Part shown: one piece after another, positions 30,239-39,975 of the stretch
How positions within the stretch are numbered: position 1 is the stretch's first letter
Layout of the letters: every line of letters starts with the position of its first letter
From: Actinomycetota bacterium
Lineage (GTDB): Bacteria > Actinomycetota > Actinomycetes > Nanopelagicales > Nanopelagicaceae
Direction of reading: 5' to 3'
Assembly: GCA_009699575.1 (NCBI GenBank)
Contig: WLNY01000008.1
Location: 1-64,000 of the forward strand
Length of the DNA: 64,000 bases
The notes under the pieces: model-generated
Told to the model about the DNA's origin: nothing
The model's input: the letters and a program-made list of their open reading frames with translations, nothing else
Database searches by the model: none
Position numbers and translations under genes: made by a program

Positions 30239-30606
30239 AGGACACCCACTCTGTACTCGGTTGAGAACCCACCCGAGGAGTCAATGAGAACAGCTGCAAT
30301 GTCGATGCGATAATCACAACCCAGACACTTGTGCGTTGCAAGCCAGGCAAGAGCTAGACGTTGTAATCGTTGCGCCTTGACTGGAGTAATTGCTTCAAAT
30401 GGATGGCCAAAGGCAAGTGATGAGCGCGTTTTTACTTCCACGAAAGAAAAGAATCCATCGGGTGAGAGCGCGATGATGTCAATCTCGCCTTCGCGAATTC
30501 TCCAATTGCGTTCAATGATTTCGAAGTTCTTCGAAATCAGTTCTTTCACAATCACTTCTTCGCCAAAGGCGCCAAGGACTTTATTGTTTTTCTTCACAGT
30601 AGGCAT
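30235..30606 (-). CDS. yraN: YraN family (UPF0102) endonuclease-like protein
   Basis: LGAFGEEVIVKELISKNFEIIERNWRIREGEIDIIALSPDGFFSFVEVKTRSS. Confidence 0.88.
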   Translation of the reverse strand: MPTVKKNNKVLGAFGEEVIVKELISKNFEIIERNWRIREGEIDIIALSPDGFFSFVEVKTRSSLAFGHPFEAITPVKAQRLQRLALAWLATHKCLGCDYRIDIAAVLIDSSGGFSTEYRVGVL

Positions 30607-30654
30607 GAAAAGGGAGCCTAGTTTTACTCGCTGACGGTGGAGCTCAAAACTATT

Positions 30655-31263
30655 TTAAATGTTGATAAGTGCCGCGATGTTAGAAAAAGAACGTCTATGT
30701 TCTATGCACGGACCTAAAGAAATTAATGATTGTGAATGCACGGCAGTGATATAGCCCTTATGTTGGGCAAATCCATACCCTGGAAAATCTGAATTCATCT
30801 CGCGCATGATTCGATCTCTGGTCACTTTGGCAATAATGGATGCTGCGCTAATGCAATGCGCGACTTGATCGCCTTTCCAAATTGCTACATTTGGAATTGT
30901 CATTCCTTCAATGGCATACCCATCGGTGAGAACATACGCCGGAGTAATTGAAAGTCCCTGAACCGCACGCCTCATGCCATCTAAATTTGCAGCATGTACA
31001 CCGCGTGAATCCACTTCACTGGCAGGAACGATCACGACAGAAACAGACAAGGCTTTGGCCATAATTAGGTCGTATAACTTTTCTCGAGCACTTTCCTTAA
31101 CCGCTTTAGAATCTTTTACCGCAGCAAGCTCTTGATCAAATGGATCTTCCAGAATGACACTTGCAATAACAAGTGGCCCTGCGCATGCGCCACGACCGGC
31201 TTCATCAACTCCTGCAAGTGGAGAAATGCCTGCATCGATAAGTGTGCGCTCGATTGCAATCAC
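30655..31263 (-). CDS. rnhB: Ribonuclease HII
   Basis: LAGVDEAGRGACAGPLVIASVIL; ISAASIIAKVTRDRIM. Confidence 0.93.
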   Translation of the reverse strand: MIAIERTLIDAGISPLAGVDEAGRGACAGPLVIASVILEDPFDQELAAVKDSKAVKESAREKLYDLIMAKALSVSVVIVPASEVDSRGVHAANLDGMRRAVQGLSITPAYVLTDGYAIEGMTIPNVAIWKGDQVAHCISAASIIAKVTRDRIMREMNSDFPGYGFAQHKGYITAVHSQSLISLGPCIEHRRSFSNIAALINI

Positions 31264-31270
31264 GAGGAAA

Positions 31271-31924
31271 TTATTTCAAAACATCTATCTTCGAAATTAA
31301 TTTCGCATTATTAAATGGCCAAATTACCGCAACCACTCGCCCTGTTACGCGAGTCAATGGCACCTGCCCCTTATTGATATCGTCCTGGTGATATCTCGAG
31401 TCTGCCGAAGCTCCGCGGTGATCTCCCATTACCCAAATTTTTCCCGTAGCCACAGTGATATCAAATGTCATTTCACTTGGTTTATTTCCTTTAAAAATAT
31501 AGGGCTCATCTATTGATTTCCCATTAATCATGAGTCTTTCCTTCGCATCGCAACAGATCACATGATCTCCTGCAACTCCGATTACTCGCTTAACCAAGTA
31601 CTGCTTGGCAGGATTGGGCAAAATGCCTACTGCGACAAAACCTTCTTTAATTTTTGCGACAATAGAACCTGAATTGGATGCATCAGGTTCAGGTAACCAG
31701 TGTGCTGGATCGCGAAAAACTACAACATCACCACGTGAAATTGTGCGTGAAATGAAAGGCACCTTATTGACGGCAACGCGATCTTTAATCTGCAATGTGT
31801 TTTGCATCGATCCAGATGGAATAAAGAAAAATTGAACAAGAAAGCTTTTTATTACTAATGAAACCAATAAGGCCACAATGACCAAAATTGGAAACTCACG
31901 AAGGACAGAGCCCTTGCGAAACAT
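31271..31924 (-). CDS. lepB: Signal peptidase I
   Basis: FFIPSGSMQNTLQIKDRVAVNKV; YLVKRVIGVAGDHVI; VMGDHRGASADSRYH. Confidence 0.93.
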   Translation of the reverse strand: MFRKGSVLREFPILVIVALLVSLVIKSFLVQFFFIPSGSMQNTLQIKDRVAVNKVPFISRTISRGDVVVFRDPAHWLPEPDASNSGSIVAKIKEGFVAVGILPNPAKQYLVKRVIGVAGDHVICCDAKERLMINGKSIDEPYIFKGNKPSEMTFDITVATGKIWVMGDHRGASADSRYHQDDINKGQVPLTRVTGRVVAVIWPFNNAKLISKIDVLK

Positions 31925-31933
31925 TAGAAATTA

Positions 31934-32446
31934 TTACGCTTGCTCGGCAGGAGTTTCGCTTTCAACAACTGCTTCAACAACTGCTTCAACAACAGCTTCC
32001 ACTGGTGCTTCTACTGGTGCTTCGACAACAGCCTCAACTACTGGCTCTGGAATCACTACAGGTTCTGGAGTTGAAAGAATTCCGTCGCCGTATCCTTCAA
32101 TGCCATCGCGCTTTTCGCGAATCTTGGCAGCCTTACCGCGAAGGTCGCGTAAGTAGTACAACTTGGCGCGACGTACATCGCCTTTCTTAACAAGTTCAAT
32201 CTTCTCAATTACTGGTGTGTGCACTGGGAATGTGCGCTCCACTCCGACACCGTATGAAACTTTACGGATTGTGAATGTTTCGCGAACTCCATCACCTTGG
32301 CGACGGATGACAATTCCTTGAAATACCTGGATACGGCTCTTGCTACCTTCGATAACGCGAACATGGATCTTGAGTTCATCGCCAGCGCGAAACTGTGGGA
32401 TGTCTTTGCGCAGTGAAGCTGCATCTACGACGTCAAGCACGTTCAT
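31934..32446 (-). CDS. rplS: Ribosomal protein bL19 with a repetitive acidic C-terminal tail
   Basis: [69 protein letters not shown]; tail [38 protein letters not shown]. Confidence 0.95.
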   Translation of the reverse strand: MNVLDVVDAASLRKDIPQFRAGDELKIHVRVIEGSKSRIQVFQGIVIRRQGDGVRETFTIRKVSYGVGVERTFPVHTPVIEKIELVKKGDVRRAKLYYLRDLRGKAAKIREKRDGIEGYGDGILSTPEPVVIPEPVVEAVVEAPVEAPVEAVVEAVVEAVVESETPAEQA

Positions 32447-32539
32447 TTCATATCCTCTGTTCGAATCAGTCGCGCTAGTTCTAGCGGCGCAAGGGGCTTA
32501 TCCTGCCACATGAGTGGCCTTGAGCGTAAATCGGCAGAA

Positions 32540-33325
32540 TTACTCCGCGAGCGCTTGGGCCATCAATGGATGAAGATAAGGGCCCGCTGCGAGAGTAAAT
32601 GAGCGTGTGGGCCCATTTTCCTTGGTGACTCGCGCGCCAGCCTCGGATGCAATCAACGCACCGGCAGCCAAATCCCATTCCATGAGTCCTGCCTCGAAAT
32701 AACCATCTAACTGGCCTGAAGCTACGCAGCACAGGTCAACTGCGGCGGCGCCAAATCGTCGGATATCTCTACACCGCGGAAGCAAAAGTGCGACTTGCCG
32801 CAATTGCTCCTCACGTTCTGTCACATCATATGAAAATCCGGTACCTATGAGGGCTCGATTGAGTTCAATCGGATCATTGCATGAAATTCGTGAATCATTG
32901 AGAAATGCTCCTCCCCCACGACTTGCATGCCATCGTGAATTAATTGTTGGGGCAGTGACACATCCAACTATTGCTCCGGATTCATCTTTAGCGGCAATAC
33001 TGACATTCCACCCTGGAAGTCCGTAGAAATAATTTACTGTTCCATCGAGTGGGTCGATGACCCATGTGACTCCTGATTGAGTTGGTCGTGATGCGCCTTC
33101 TTCGCCGATCATTCCATCATCGGGACGCACTTCAAGAATAGATTTCACAATATGGGCTTCACTTGCTTTATCCATCTGCGTGACGATATCCATGGCGGAA
33201 GATTTGGTAGAAAGTTCCAATATCTCCGGGCGTTGCGAGAGAAGGTCTGCGGCCTCACCTCCTACGCGAATAGCAAGTGCTAAGAGTTCGTTTATCTCGG
33301 AGCGATCGCTGATAATTTTTCCCAT
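32540..33325 (-). CDS. suhB: Inositol monophosphatase family protein
   Basis: IGEEGASRPTQSGVTWVIDPLDGTVNYFYGLPGWNVSIA; FEAGLMEWDLAAGALIASEAGARVT. Confidence 0.88.
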   Translation of the reverse strand: MGKIISDRSEINELLALAIRVGGEAADLLSQRPEILELSTKSSAMDIVTQMDKASEAHIVKSILEVRPDDGMIGEEGASRPTQSGVTWVIDPLDGTVNYFYGLPGWNVSIAAKDESGAIVGCVTAPTINSRWHASRGGGAFLNDSRISCNDPIELNRALIGTGFSYDVTEREEQLRQVALLLPRCRDIRRFGAAAVDLCCVASGQLDGYFEAGLMEWDLAAGALIASEAGARVTKENGPTRSFTLAAGPYLHPLMAQALAE

Positions 33326-33360
33326 CGCACCACACTACGCGATAGTAATAGAATAAGGCC

Positions 33361-34587
33361 ATGTTTTCTGCGTATGGCACGCTCTTTCGTATTCCAGGTG
33401 CACTACGTTTTTCATTTGCGGGCTTTATTGGCCGCATGCCAATTGCGATGGATAATCTCGCATTAATTTTTATCGTCGTTGATAAGAGTGGTTCCTATGC
33501 ACTTGCTGGAGCGCTCAGCGCCGTTGCATCGATAGTAGTTGCCATGGCAGGGCCTTTTTGGGCCCGCAATTCTGATCGCTATGGTCAGGGAAAAATTCTT
33601 ATGCGTCTTGCGCCTATTCGCATTGCACTCTTTTTGCTCTTTGTCGGCCTCGTTACGTGGGGCGCGCCAATTTGGACGTGGTTCATCTGCATCATTTTTG
33701 CCGAAATGACCGCTCTCAATGCGGGCGGAATGGTTCGACGACGCTGGCTACATATTTTGAAAAAAGATCCTGCCCTCACTGAAAAGCATTTGGTGAATTC
33801 TGCATACTCATTGGAAGCTCTCGTTGATGAGATTGTATTTATTTTGGGTCCGGTCGTAGCAACATTTTGCGCCACACGTATCTCTCCTGCTGCAGGAATT
33901 ATTGCTGCAGTAATTTTTATTGCAATCGGTTTGCCAGCACTTGCTGTAATGAAATCCACAGAACCGCCGCCGATTCCGCGTAGTCTTGAAGAACCTCACC
34001 CTCCAGTTTTAAGTAACAAGCGAGTTCAGTCAGTTGTATTCCCCTGCGTTCTGATTGGTGGATTTTTTGGCGCCATGGGAATTACAGTGGTTGGTTTCGC
34101 CCAAGAGCGTGGCGCAGAAAATGTTACAGGGCTCGTTCTTGCCATCTGGGCACTTGGTAGCGCAACGTCTGCCTTGATCTCCGGTGTTATTCATTGGAAA
34201 AAAACTCATGCGGCGTTATTTCTTATTTTTCTCGTTGGGCTTTTCTTAGCCTCGCTTCCATTACTTTTCGTACATTCCATTCTGGCGCTCTCGATTGGTT
34301 TATTTCTCAACGGATTCTTTGTCGCGCCACTCATTATCAATGCCTATGGTGTTGCAGAAAACGCTGTGCCATCGGGACAAATCACCGAGACCCTTGCGTG
34401 GGTTGTCGCTGGAATGCCACTTGGCGGGGCTGTATCGAGTGCCATCGCGGGATGGGTCATTGATACCCACGGCGCGCAAGCCGCGTATTGGGTTCCGATC
34501 GCCTTTTCTGGGGCAGCAATTCTTGCCACTGCGCCTTACTTCTCTACTTATCGGGCCGCTATCGGTTACGATCGCCATCGTGACTGA
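33361..34587 (+). CDS. MFS transporter
   Basis: 408 aa, about 12 TM segments. Confidence 0.8.
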   Translation: MFSAYGTLFRIPGALRFSFAGFIGRMPIAMDNLALIFIVVDKSGSYALAGALSAVASIVVAMAGPFWARNSDRYGQGKILMRLAPIRIALFLLFVGLVTWGAPIWTWFICIIFAEMTALNAGGMVRRRWLHILKKDPALTEKHLVNSAYSLEALVDEIVFILGPVVATFCATRISPAAGIIAAVIFIAIGLPALAVMKSTEPPPIPRSLEEPHPPVLSNKRVQSVVFPCVLIGGFFGAMGITVVGFAQERGAENVTGLVLAIWALGSATSALISGVIHWKKTHAALFLIFLVGLFLASLPLLFVHSILALSIGLFLNGFFVAPLIINAYGVAENAVPSGQITETLAWVVAGMPLGGAVSSAIAGWVIDTHGAQAAYWVPIAFSGAAILATAPYFSTYRAAIGYDRHRD

Positions 34588-35389
34588 CCTTCGTTTTATA
34601 GGCAAAACGCCAGATGGCGTGAGTGTGACCCTTGCCGATACTAATGAGAATGAATTCACACTTCGCATAAGTGATTCACTTCGTTCAGCTATTAATGCGC
34701 CTCGACTCTCTTCGGTCCCATCGCAAGATGATGCCAACCTCACTGTTGCTGAAATCCAACGGCGACTTCGTGCGGGCGAATCAGCGCAGGATCTTGCACA
34801 AGAATCTGGGACTTCCATTGAAAAAATTGAACGCTTTTCTGGTCCAATCATGCAAGAGCGTTCCTACATAATAGATAGAACACACGCAATTGTTATGAAA
34901 AAAGAATTAGGTGAAGATCCACAAACTCTTTATGACATGGTGATGTCTCGCTTGCTTCCTCGAGGAGTTGGCGAAGATGCACTTGAGTGGAGTGCTTGGA
35001 GACATCACGATGGAACATGGAGCATGTCACTGAGCTATCCCAATAATGATGGCCATGGGGACGCTGTATGGCATGTTGATCTGAGTCGCAATGCAGTGAC
35101 TGCTAACGATGAAAATGCGCGCTGGATGATGGGTGAGCAACCAGCCCCCCACAAAAATTATGAACGGCCTAGCCCGGCATCTCAGATCTACACCGAAACT
35201 CTTACTTCGGTACATACCGAGGTGCGCGAAGAGCCTGACGCAGAAATACGCGAAACTCCGCGCCTTATCGCAATTCGCGATGAACCAGATGCAGCAGCTC
35301 GACTCGATGGTGTAACAGGTCGCGCGAAGGTTCCTTCATGGGATGAAATTATGTTTGGTAAAACAACCACTCAAGAAGAAGAAAACTAA
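34580..35389 (+). CDS. sepH: SepH-like septation protein (DUF3071)
   Basis: GTG at 34580: VTDLRFIGKTPDGVSVTLADTNENEFTLRISDSLRSAI...LTVAEIQRRLRAGESAQDLAQESGTSIEKIERFSGPIMQERSYII. Confidence 0.85.
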   Translation: MTDLRFIGKTPDGVSVTLADTNENEFTLRISDSLRSAINAPRLSSVPSQDDANLTVAEIQRRLRAGESAQDLAQESGTSIEKIERFSGPIMQERSYIIDRTHAIVMKKELGEDPQTLYDMVMSRLLPRGVGEDALEWSAWRHHDGTWSMSLSYPNNDGHGDAVWHVDLSRNAVTANDENARWMMGEQPAPHKNYERPSPASQIYTETLTSVHTEVREEPDAEIRETPRLIAIRDEPDAAARLDGVTGRAKVPSWDEIMFGKTTTQEEEN

Positions 35390-36492
35390 TTCACTTCTCG
35401 CATCAGTAGAGGAACCTGACGTTCAATATCACTGCGGCCTCCGTGATGGCCTACCATCGCTCCTTCGAGATTCTCCCGATGAGCCTCAATGAGTACCAAT
35501 CCCCCTGTTGGGATTGCGATCAAATCCCCCATTCGATCCAGGGCATCTGAGGTGACAACTGGGCCAAATAATTCTTGGGTTACAGCTTCCTCTCGCGTGT
35601 AGACATCGGCACCTGTACCTAAGAATGCTCTCCACCGAGCAGCTACTTCATCTCGCGCCGACTGCGAACTGAGAGTTTCTTGCAGATAGATATGTCGAGC
35701 ACGAGGCTCTCCTGCGACGAGTTCAACATCATCGAGCAAATTATTGTCATGTCCCAAAATAATTTTCTCTTGCACATTTATCATCCCATGGTCGGCTGTT
35801 AGCCACACTCGAGTTCCTCGTGGAAGTTGCGTAACCAGTGCTTTGGCAACAGCGTCAACGTGAAGCAAAGCGGCAATCCATTTATCTGATCCAACGCCAT
35901 CGTTGTGACCAGCGGCATCAAGATCGTTTATATATACATAGACAAATGAAGGTTCTTTCTTGAGTGCTTCTTTTGTTCGATCGATGAGATCAGAGAGAAC
36001 ATTGGCTCCGCGATACGTCGCACCTCGAAATACTGCTTGCGTGAATCCAGTATTTTCATAACGCTTCGCTGCTACATGAGAGACAAATATTCCTTCGGCA
36101 GCTCCTCGCTCAAAAAGCGTTGGAACTGATTGCCACATGACAGGATCGACTCGTTCATCCCACTTGAGAGAATTTAAAATTCTTCCACCGCTTCGTGGGA
36201 CTCGAACGGTGTATCCCAACATTCCATGAGTACCGGGAAGTTCTCCCGTCATCAAAGTCGCCAAACTTGTTGCCGTCGTTGAAGGGAAGGAAGTCTCAAT
36301 ATTTCCCCACTGCGTAAATGTTAAAAGTGTTGGAATGTATTGGGCATATGTGGATAGGACATCGGCTCCGAGACCATCGACTAGGAAAAGAACCTCTCGA
36401 CGGTGCGTAGATTCGGGAACGGACAGAGTATTTTCCGCTGTAGATAAACCTAAACTCGAAAAAATCGAGGGGGTTATCTCAGATAAATGCAT
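35386..36492 (-). CDS. Alkaline phosphatase / nucleotide pyrophosphatase superfamily protein
   Basis: EVLFLVDGLGADVL...SFPSTTATSLATLMTGELPGTHGMLGYTVRVP...WLTADHGMINV. Confidence 0.85.
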   Translation of the reverse strand: MHLSEITPSIFSSLGLSTAENTLSVPESTHRREVLFLVDGLGADVLSTYAQYIPTLLTFTQWGNIETSFPSTTATSLATLMTGELPGTHGMLGYTVRVPRSGGRILNSLKWDERVDPVMWQSVPTLFERGAAEGIFVSHVAAKRYENTGFTQAVFRGATYRGANVLSDLIDRTKEALKKEPSFVYVYINDLDAAGHNDGVGSDKWIAALLHVDAVAKALVTQLPRGTRVWLTADHGMINVQEKIILGHDNNLLDDVELVAGEPRARHIYLQETLSSQSARDEVAARWRAFLGTGADVYTREEAVTQELFGPVVTSDALDRMGDLIAIPTGGLVLIEAHRENLEGAMVGHHGGRSDIERQVPLLMREVN

Positions 36493-36521
36493 ACGTACAT
36501 CTTGCCACTATTGTTGGGGCC

Positions 36522-37439
36522 ATGACTGCGCTATTAAATGACATTTTAAAATATTCTGACGAAGTAAAAAAGGCACTTGCTGCAGGTTCACCAGTAGTTG
36601 CACTTGAGTCGACCATCATTAGCCACGGATTGCCGCGACCATCAAATCTGACTGTCGCCCGCGAAGTCGAAGCCATCGTTCGTGAACATGGTGCGACTCC
36701 TGCCACTATTGCTGTGTTGGATGGAAATGTGCACATCGGGCTCAGCGATGACCAACTCGTGGCAATCGCTAATCGCGATGACATCATGAAAGCGTCCAGT
36801 CGGGATCTCGCTATTGCTGTGGCCTTTGGAAAAAGTGCAGCAACGACTGTCGCTGCTACGGCGCACTTAGCAGTTCTTGCTGGCATCAGAGTTTTTGCAA
36901 CAGGAGGACTCGGTGGAGTGCATCGCGGAGCAAATGAGTCATTTGATGAGTCAGCAGATTTAACTGCGCTCTCCGCACTTGATATCACTGTTGTATGTGC
37001 TGGCGTAAAATCGATTCTTGATGTGGGAGCCACATTAGAAAGATTGGAGACGTTGGCAATAGGAGTTGTTGGGTACAAAACTAATAATTTTCCTGGTTTT
37101 TATCTCACAGATTCTGGATTTGAAATTGAACATGTTGCCAATAGCGCAGACCAAATTGCACAGATGATCAAGGCTCGCACAGCTATGAAGACAAATACTT
37201 CAGCGCTCATCGTGGCAAATCCAGTTCTTCATCAAATGGATAAGAAACTTCACGATGAAGTTCTTGCCAATGGACTTGCTGCAGCCGATAAAGAAGGAAT
37301 TACAGGTAAAGCTGTCACGCCATTCTTGCTTGAATATTTTCATACTGCGTCCCAGGGCGATTCACTTCGCGTCAATATAGAAATTATTAAATCCAACAGC
37401 GCTCTTGCTGCAGATATTGCAGTAGCTCTAGGCAAGTAG
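36522..37439 (+). CDS. psuG: Pseudouridine-5'-phosphate glycosidase
   Basis: PVVALESTIISHGLPRPSNLTVAREVEAIVREHGATPATIAVLDG; VFATGGLGGVHRGA. Confidence 0.93.
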   Translation: MTALLNDILKYSDEVKKALAAGSPVVALESTIISHGLPRPSNLTVAREVEAIVREHGATPATIAVLDGNVHIGLSDDQLVAIANRDDIMKASSRDLAIAVAFGKSAATTVAATAHLAVLAGIRVFATGGLGGVHRGANESFDESADLTALSALDITVVCAGVKSILDVGATLERLETLAIGVVGYKTNNFPGFYLTDSGFEIEHVANSADQIAQMIKARTAMKTNTSALIVANPVLHQMDKKLHDEVLANGLAAADKEGITGKAVTPFLLEYFHTASQGDSLRVNIEIIKSNSALAADIAVALGK

Positions 37440-37453
37440 AACCTCGGCAGATT

Positions 37454-38353
37454 ATGAGTCAGCCACGCGTTCTGTGTATCGGCGATGTCATGCTCGATGT
37501 CGTTGTGAAGATTCAAGGCGAAATTCACTTCGGCAGTGACACTCCTTCGAAAATCTCCACTCACGGTGGAGGGGCTGCTGGCAATGTGGCCTCGTGGATT
37601 ACCTGTTGCAATGTAGGTGCGGAAATTGTTGCCCGTGTGGGCGATGACCCAGCAGGGCTTGCCATCACCACTGAATTTGATGCGCTCGGAGTTACCTATA
37701 ACAACTTAGTTGTAAAGGGATATCCCACTGGAGTTGTCGTCGTCCTCGTTGATAAAGATGGCGAAAGAACTATGTTTCCAGAAACGGGCGCCAACTCTGG
37801 ATTGCAAGTTCGAGATATGCCGATTTTAGAAGACTTTGTTGCTGCATATATTTCTGGTTACGCCTTACTCGATCCGCGTTCTCGACCTGGCGTACTAGAA
37901 ATGATTAAAGTAATTCGCAATCACACACTTCCAATCTTTTTTGATCCTTGCACAATTGGTGCAATGAACGATGTTGAACTATCTATTATTCGCAGTTGGT
38001 TACCTCTCATGGACGCAATATTTCCTAATGAAGAAGAAGCGCTCTACATCTCTGAAAGTTCCAACCTGGAAGATGCAATGTCGCGTTTGCTGGAGTGGAC
38101 ACCCATGGTGATTGTTAAACGAGGAGCGCAAGGTGCAGCTGGAATTATTCGCGGATCAGGTGCCATCTTCGTCCCTGCAGTTCCTGTAGCTGTCGTTGAT
38201 ACAACAGGTGCCGGTGACTCATTTGCAGCGGGCTTCATCGCTCAGCATGTCAAAGGCGGAGATTTGGCCTCATCACTTCAATCAGGAGCCCTCAGTGCGG
38301 CCCAGTGTGTTGCAAACATCGGGGCACGTCCGCAAGTTGGTCACGCACTTTAA
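37454..38353 (+). CDS. PfkB-family carbohydrate kinase (probable pseudouridine kinase)
   Basis: [15 protein letters not shown]...[30 protein letters not shown]; next to psuG. Confidence 0.85.
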   Translation: MSQPRVLCIGDVMLDVVVKIQGEIHFGSDTPSKISTHGGGAAGNVASWITCCNVGAEIVARVGDDPAGLAITTEFDALGVTYNNLVVKGYPTGVVVVLVDKDGERTMFPETGANSGLQVRDMPILEDFVAAYISGYALLDPRSRPGVLEMIKVIRNHTLPIFFDPCTIGAMNDVELSIIRSWLPLMDAIFPNEEEALYISESSNLEDAMSRLLEWTPMVIVKRGAQGAAGIIRGSGAIFVPAVPVAVVDTTGAGDSFAAGFIAQHVKGGDLASSLQSGALSAAQCVANIGARPQVGHAL

Positions 38354-38379
38354 CGACACTTATTGGCACAATCGCCCCC

Positions 38380-39930
38380 ATGGCAACGGCAAAGAGTACG
38401 AAGAAGAGCGCTGCAGCAACATCTGCTGGCGGCAAAGGGAAAAAACCAGTCGGACCTAAAGCTGGCGAGTATCCAGGAAAAATCATCGATATCGATGTCT
38501 CTTCTGAAATGTCTGAGTCCTTTCTAGAATATGCCTATTCAGTAATTTATTCGCGCGCCCTTCCAGATGCTAGAGATGGACTCAAGCCTGTTCACCGCCG
38601 CATTTTGCACCAGATGTCTGAGATGGGTCTTCGTCCTGAAAAAGGTCACGTTAAAAGTGCTCGAGTAGTCGGTGAAGTCATGGGTAAATTGCACCCACAT
38701 GGCGACTCCGCCATTTACGACGCACTGGTTCGTATGGCGCAATCATTTTCAATGTCATTGCCTCTCATTGATGGGCACGGAAATTTTGGTTCACTCGATG
38801 CCGGTCCTGCAGCTATGCGTTATACAGAAGCTCGCCTTGCAAAATCTGCGCTCTCCATGGTCTCTGAAACAGATGAAGACACTGTTGATTTTGGTGCAAA
38901 CTATGACGGTCAAATTTTTGAACCACAAGTTCTCCCTGCGGCATATCCAAACTTGCTCGTCAACGGCGGCTCTGGAATTGCCGTGGGAATGGCTACCAAT
39001 ATGGCGCCACATAATCTGGGTGAAGTAATTTCAGCAACCAAACACCTCATTGATAATCCCACTGCAACCCTTAAAGCGCTCATGAAATATATTCCTGGCC
39101 CAGATTTTCCGACCGGTGGAGAACTCGTTGGTCTCGAGGGGGTTCGTGAAGCGTATGCCACAGGTAAGGGCTCATTTAAAGTGCGCGCTTCAGTTGAGAT
39201 CACAAAGGTTACTTCACGCAAAATGGGAATTGTTGTTCGCGAACTTCCCTTCACGATCGGACCCGAAAAGATTGTTGAACGAATTGCCGATCTGGCAAAG
39301 GCCAAGAAAATTACTGGAATCTCAGACATCATCGATCTCAGTGATGGCCAAACGGGAACCAACGTTGTTATCGAATTAAAAAATGGTTTCGAACCAGAAC
39401 AAGTGCTCGAGCAGTTATATAAATTAACCCCGATGGAAGATGCCTTTGCCATCAACGCCGTAGCACTTGTGAAAGGTCGACCTCAAACTCTTGGTCTTAA
39501 AGAGCTCTTGCAGGTCTTTATCGATCACCGCATTGATGTCGTGCGTAGACGCTCTAATTTTCGTAAAAACAAGGCTCAATTACGTCTGACTCTTGTCGAT
39601 GGGCTTCTGAAAGCAATTATTGATATTGATAAGGTCATCAAAATTATTAGAGCAAGTGATGATGCATCAGTTGCAAAAGATGCGCTGATTAAAGGCTTTA
39701 AACTCAATGACGAACAGGCAACCTACATCTTGGATATGCCACTTCGTCGCCTGACAAAGATGAGCAAAATCGAACTTGAATCCGAACAAAAGGAACTCAA
39801 ATCCATAATCGCTGCCCTCGATACTCTGCTCAAGAGTGAAGATGCGATTAAGAAGCAGGTATCAACTGAATTAGATGCTGTTTCAAAAGCTTTTGCCACA
39901 CCTCGTCGCACAAAAATTGGCGCTGCATAA
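38380..39930 (+). CDS. parC: DNA topoisomerase IV subunit A (ParC/GyrA family) lacking the C-terminal beta-pinwheel domain
   Basis: [52 protein letters not shown]; ends after the coiled-coil/tower region ([11 protein letters not shown]). ATG at 38380. Confidence 0.9.
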   Translation: MATAKSTKKSAAATSAGGKGKKPVGPKAGEYPGKIIDIDVSSEMSESFLEYAYSVIYSRALPDARDGLKPVHRRILHQMSEMGLRPEKGHVKSARVVGEVMGKLHPHGDSAIYDALVRMAQSFSMSLPLIDGHGNFGSLDAGPAAMRYTEARLAKSALSMVSETDEDTVDFGANYDGQIFEPQVLPAAYPNLLVNGGSGIAVGMATNMAPHNLGEVISATKHLIDNPTATLKALMKYIPGPDFPTGGELVGLEGVREAYATGKGSFKVRASVEITKVTSRKMGIVVRELPFTIGPEKIVERIADLAKAKKITGISDIIDLSDGQTGTNVVIELKNGFEPEQVLEQLYKLTPMEDAFAINAVALVKGRPQTLGLKELLQVFIDHRIDVVRRRSNFRKNKAQLRLTLVDGLLKAIIDIDKVIKIIRASDDASVAKDALIKGFKLNDEQATYILDMPLRRLTKMSKIELESEQKELKSIIAALDTLLKSEDAIKKQVSTELDAVSKAFATPRRTKIGAA

Positions 39931-39975
39931 GAGGGCGATTTCATACCCACGAGAAATTGTGGGAGGATATGGCAA

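Noticed and set aside
31960-32045. Short tandem DNA repeat considered as CRISPR
   Set aside because: Repeats are in-frame coding repeats of the rplS tail with no spacers.
31878-32156. Ser/Thr repeat plus-strand ORFs ([17 protein letters not shown])
   Set aside because: Antisense frames of the L19 tail repeat.
32472-32487. CGCTAG-tt-CTAGCG hairpin upstream of rplS
   Set aside because: Only 6-bp arms, no T-tract; not enough to call a terminator or leader.
34300-34851. 183-aa minus-strand ORF
   Set aside because: Antisense to the MFS transporter and sepH genes.
36479-37078. 199-aa minus-strand ORF
   Set aside because: Antisense to psuG, which has a clear family match.
38910-39455. 181-aa minus-strand ORF
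   Set aside because: Antisense to parC; no domain evidence.
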